Assembly (NCBI RefSeq): GCF_004798585.1
Contig: NZ_PPXQ01000013.1
Coordinates: forward strand, 1-64,000
DNA: 64,000 nucleotides
Origin: Massilia sp. Mn16-1_5
GTDB lineage: Bacteria > Pseudomonadota > Gammaproteobacteria > Burkholderiales > Burkholderiaceae_D
Reading direction: 5' to 3'
Under the pieces are notes generated by a model. That model did not search any database, had not been told where the DNA came from, and saw only the letters and a program-made list of their open reading frames with translations. Below, piece after piece: positions 61,801-64,000 of the stretch. The stretch's first letter is position 1; every line of letters starts with the position of its first letter. Position numbers and translations under genes: made by a program.

Positions 61801-64000
61801 CCAGCCGAAGAAGCGCAGGCCGAGCCGGAACTTGAACGGGAACCCGAAGCGGAAACGATCGAGCGCCCCGTCGCGCTGGCTGCCGATGCGCTCGCACCCG
61901 AGCCGGTGCCGCACGACGAACTCGATCCCGACCTGCTGCCGGTGTTCCTGGAAGAAGCGGCCGACCTGCTGCCGCAGATCGGCAACGGCCTGCGCCAGTG
62001 GCAGCACAACCCGCAGGATCCGGCACCGGCCCAGGGCTTGCTGCGCACCCTGCACACCGTCAAAGGCAGCGCGCGCATGGCCGGCGCGATGCGCATCGGC
62101 CAGCATACCCACGAGCTGGAAACGCAGGTCGAGAACATGGTGCACGCGGGAACCACCGCGCCCGCCGCGTTCGATGAGCTGATGGCCAACTACGACACGG
62201 CCCTGGCCCTGTTCGAACAGCTGGTGCAGCCGGCGCAGGTGCCCGAATCCGACGTGCCCGAGGCCGCGCCGGCTGTCGAAGCGCTGGCGCCGAGCGAGGC
62301 CCGTACGCCGCTGGTGCGGGTGCGCGCCGACATCCTCGACCGCCTGGTGACCCAGGCCGGCGAAGTCTCGATCACGCGCTCAAAACTGGAAAACCAGATG
62401 GGCGTGCTGAAGGGCGCGCTGGCCGAGTTCTCGGACAACCTGGGCCGCCTGCGGCGCCAGCTGCGCGAAGTCGAGATGCAGGCCGAATCGCAGATCGCCT
62501 CGCGCATGTCGATCGCCGGCGAGCGCGAGTTCGACCCGCTCGAATTCGACCGCTTTACGCGCCTGCAGGAATTGACGCGCATGATGGCCGAAAGCGTCAA
62601 CGACGTCGCTTCCTTCCACGAATCGCTCTCGCGCACGGTGGACGGCGCGGGCGAAGAACTGGCCGCACAATCGCGCATGACGCGCGACCTGCAGCGCGAC
62701 CTGATGCGGGTGCGCATGGTGCCCTTTGCGAGTTTGTCCGAGCGCCTGTTTCGCGTCGCCCGCCAGACGGCCAAGGAGACGGATAAGCGCGTGAACCTGG
62801 ACATTCGCGGCGGCGCCGTCGAGATAGACCGCAGCGTGCTGGAACAGATGGCCGCGCCTTTTGAGCACCTGCTGCGCAACGCCATCGTGCACGGCATCGA
62901 AGCGCGCGCCGAGCGCGCGGCGGGCAACAAGCCGGATACGGGCGAACTGCTGGTGCAGGTCAGCCAGGAGGGGAACGAAGTCGTGCTGCAGTTCAGCGAC
63001 GACGGCGCCGGCCTGGATCTGCCGCGCATCCGCCAGAAGGCCGTGACACTTGGCCTGGTCGCGGCCGACGCTGAGTTGAGCGACGAGCAGGCGGCCGAAC
63101 TGATTTTCGCGCCGGGCTTTTCGACCGCCGACACCTTGACCGAGCTGGCCGGACGCGGCGTCGGCATGGACGTGGTGCGCTCCGAAGCGCAAGCCCTGGG
63201 CGGACGCGTGAGCATCGACACCCGGGCCGGGCAGGGCACGCGCTTCACGATCCGCCTGCCGCTGACGCTGGCCGTGACCCAGGTGGTGCTGGTCGCCAGC
63301 GCCGCCCGTACCTATGCGCTGCCGTCGACCCTGGTCGAGCAGGTGCTGCAGGTGCGCGAGCCGGACCTGGCCGCCGCGTTCGATGCCGGCACGCTGGAGG
63401 CGAACGGCGAACTGCTGCCCTTCCATTACCTGCCGGCGCTGCTGGGAGAGGGAGAGCGTTTCGAGCCGGGCCTGCGCTCGCGTCCCGTGCTGGTCCTGCA
63501 GGGCGCAGGCGAACGCATCGCGCTGCAGGTGGACGAGGTGCTGGGCAACCGCGAAGTGGTCATTAAAAACCTCGGGCCGCAGCTGGCGCGGGTGCCGGGG
63601 ATAGCCGGCGCCACCGTGCTCGGTACCGGCGACATCGTCCTGATCCTCAATCCCCTGGCGCTCGGCCGCAACGCCGGCAGCCTGAGCACGGCGCCTGCCG
63701 TGGCCCAGCCGGCGCCTGTGCACCGCCCGACCGTGATGGTGGTCGACGATTCGCTGACGGTGCGCCGCGTGACCCAGCGCCTGCTCGAGCGCGAAGGTTA
63801 CCGGGTGGCGCTGGCCAAGGACGGCGTCGACGCGCTGGAACAGCTGCCGGAAGTGCATCCCGACCTGATGCTGGTCGATATCGAGATGCCGCGCATGGAT
63901 GGGTTCGACCTCGTGCGCCACGTGCGCAGCGATCCGGCGACGGCTCATCTGCCGGTGATCATGATCACTTCGCGCACGGCCGACAAACACCGCAACTACG
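58897..64000 (+). CDS. chpA: ChpA-type hybrid chemosensory kinase, truncated by window end
   Basis: An open frame of 1,701 codons runs unbroken from the ATG at 58897 to the end of the window. Canonical HPt sites are H637 (HTLKGSARM), H812 (HTLAGTSGT) and H1053 (HTVKGSARMAG); weaker ones lie at about H56 (HQAHGALQMV) and H477 (HQIQGAL). The CheA core follows: dimerisation (DRLVTQAGEVSITRSKLENQ), ATP sites HLLRNAIVHGIE, DDGAGL and GRGVGMDVV, and a CheW-like domain. A C-terminal receiver starts near residue 1610, with D1661. It phosphorylates PilG and PilH. No CheR-type gene (pilK) precedes it. Confidence 0.94.
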   Translation, partial: MTSSQPAPAFDTGPLSWVIGEIRGALERASTALQDAATRSSEAQPTLLLHAKTHLHQAHGALQMVDVGGVGLLTSAAERALERFKERTLDCTPETVKAVRDAFGAIGEYLDELVAGSAPQPLRLFPYYRALQELLGAERIHPSDLLEVDTSAAQVVSDAAPDYAACRAQFEKALLPYLKSPDAAAQRTHAGALGAAIAPLTGAGTAWRALHSVATLVADGSLAGDLYIKQLFGQINLQLRRLAQGQAGLPDTMLRDALFFIAAAPGAEGEAAALRRAFRLDGAVPADYLERRYGKVDPAALKEAKEALARSKSDWDQLAVHPDDTREADFEDALATLAGASDKLGAPALAQLLRELGEAASASIASGRSDQFGLEMAAAMLFVEHGLDQVRQLPADFGQHAEVVGQRLLALAAGETPPQAPDWQNELAQQIQQGQTVAVLAGEIKSGLCQVEKLLDEYYDEPRHKRGVLDAAAPLLHQIQGALSILDQEAAARTAHHVREAVAQLAEGDGDVQAQAGVLHNIARNIGALGFFTDMLAQNSDSAKGRFVFDEEVGLLRELSFEQAGAAQAPVQELVQAPELPEAPAAEEETAGIDAELLEIFVLEAGEVLDTIASTLPELRRDPQAQDALTIVRRAFHTLKGSARMVSLDEFALGAAALERVLNVWLADGRAATPELLDLAEHAHAELTPWVAELAASGASTRGSAELIAAAERVQDGGSVAVAAPPAEEVQAAPVAEREAASNVFALPTATRPAPSADENLHRVGTLEIPLALYNIYVAETDELLRLLERDFGEWRHEAGRPVNLDALKAVHTLAGTSGTVGFLALRDLAQALETTLEMLGEPGLALSPAQHDVFDAVLARVRQMLQAFGRDELTPEQPDMLALLEALREELAQQQAAAAYGDAGPDLSRKLDDLFAQAYDSLLAEPPAAPELAEPARSEAAAPAADPFDFDMDALFDTPQVQEEAPAPAEEAQAEPELEREPEAETIERPVALAADALAPEPVPHDELDPDLLPVFLEEAADLLPQIGNGLRQWQHNPQDPAPAQGLLRTLHTVKGSARMAGAMRIGQHTHELETQVENMVHAGTTAPAAFDELMANYDTALALFEQLVQPAQVPESDVPEAAPAVEALAPSEARTPLVRVRADILDRLVTQAGEVSITRSKLENQMGVLKGALAEFSDNLGRLRRQLREVEMQAESQIASRMSIAGEREFDPLEFDRFTRLQELTRMMAESVNDVASFHESLSRTVDGAGEELAAQSRMTRDLQRDLMRVRMVPFASLSERLFRVARQTAKETDKRVNLDIRGGAVEIDRSVLEQMAAPFEHLLRNAIVHGIEARAERAAGNKPDTGELLVQVSQEGNEVVLQFSDDGAGLDLPRIRQKAVTLGLVAADAELSDEQAAELIFAPGFSTADTLTELAGRGVGMDVVRSEAQALGGRVSIDTRAGQGTRFTIRLPLTLAVTQVVLVASAARTYALPSTLVEQVLQVREPDLAAAFDAGTLEANGELLPFHYLPALLGEGERFEPGLRSRPVLVLQGAGERIALQVDEVLGNREVVIKNLGPQLARVPGIAGATVLGTGDIVLILNPLALGRNAGSLSTAPAVAQPAPVHRPTVMVVDDSLTVRRVTQRLLEREGYRVALAKDGVDALEQLPEVHPDLMLVDIEMPRMDGFDLVRHVRSDPATAHLPVIMITSRTADKHRNY

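Noticed and set aside
62380..63990. 536-codon minus-strand frame opposite chpA
   Set aside because: The plus frame is continuous from 58897 to the window end with full CheA and receiver motifs; the minus frame has no recognisable domain.
1..64000. A complete undescribed defence or secretion system
   Set aside because: Nearly all genes belong to known housekeeping, envelope or pilus families. No cluster of unknown genes with nuclease, ATPase and sensor modules is present beyond the MoxR-GNAT-VWA operon listed above.

Overview
The window is about 64 kb of GC-rich chromosome, packed almost end to end with genes. Gene content, protein sequences and local gene orders (proS next to a lytic transglycosylase, accB-accC-prmA, mpl-yqiA-ubiC, tonB-aroE-mtgA, rubredoxin-pilGHIJ-chpA) point to a betaproteobacterium of the Burkholderiales. 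Oxalobacteraceae, and a Massilia-like organism in particular, is the best guess. This is inference from recognised families; no database search was possible.

Layout. 1-101 is the tail of an IS110-family transposase. 124-4828 holds a YbdK-type carboxylate-amine ligase, a cation:proton antiporter, a CPBP membrane protease, and a DUF4166/saccharopine-dehydrogenase-fold pair. 4996-7612 is a MoxR ATPase - GNAT - VWA operon. 7792-10077 has two small cytochromes c and a SulP transporter. 10134-13895 has a DUF1841 protein, rppH, proS and a lytic transglycosylase. 13960-16808 has two tandem alkaline phosphatases. 16947-18962 has a SWIB-domain protein and ffh. 19166-21779 is a three-gene ABC importer. 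21842-26255 has a CcsA-like protein, a small zinc-ribbon-like protein, pilS, pilR and a 56-residue membrane peptide. 26770-30870 is nrdA-nrdB behind an apparent NrdR-controlled promoter. 30925-31742 is non-coding and structured. 31743-33742 has a histone H1-like Lys/Ala/Pro repeat protein and yggT. 33880-41089, on the minus strand, has a PfkB kinase, a DUF3426 protein, prmA, accC, accB, aroQ, a TlpA-like thioredoxin and a conserved unknown. 41166-49714, on the plus strand, has mpl, yqiA, ubiC, an RNB ribonuclease, a single-EF-hand membrane protein, a TonB-like protein, aroE, mtgA and corA. 49859-54614, on the minus strand, has a secreted unknown, a GH19 enzyme, a divergent Nramp transporter, hemL and thiD. 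54671 to the end has rubredoxin and the twitching-motility chemosensory operon pilG-pilH-pilI-pilJ-chpA; chpA runs off the end of the window.

How it fits together. The window contributes two arms of type IV pilus control: PilS/PilR for pilin transcription and the Pil-Chp chemosensory pathway for motor output. It also covers dNTP supply, fatty-acid synthesis (acetyl-CoA carboxylase subunits), the shikimate/ubiquinone, thiamine and haem pathways, murein recycling and synthesis, and ion transport. A GTAGGGTGGGC-type palindromic repeat recurs at six intergenic loci.

I found no CRISPR array, prophage, toxin-antitoxin module, tRNA or rRNA, and no convincing undescribed multi-gene system. The most unusual signals are a 26-bp duplication of the corA end flanking a repeat pair, the non-coding interval after nrdB, the divergent Nramp, and the GNAT inside the MoxR-VWA operon.
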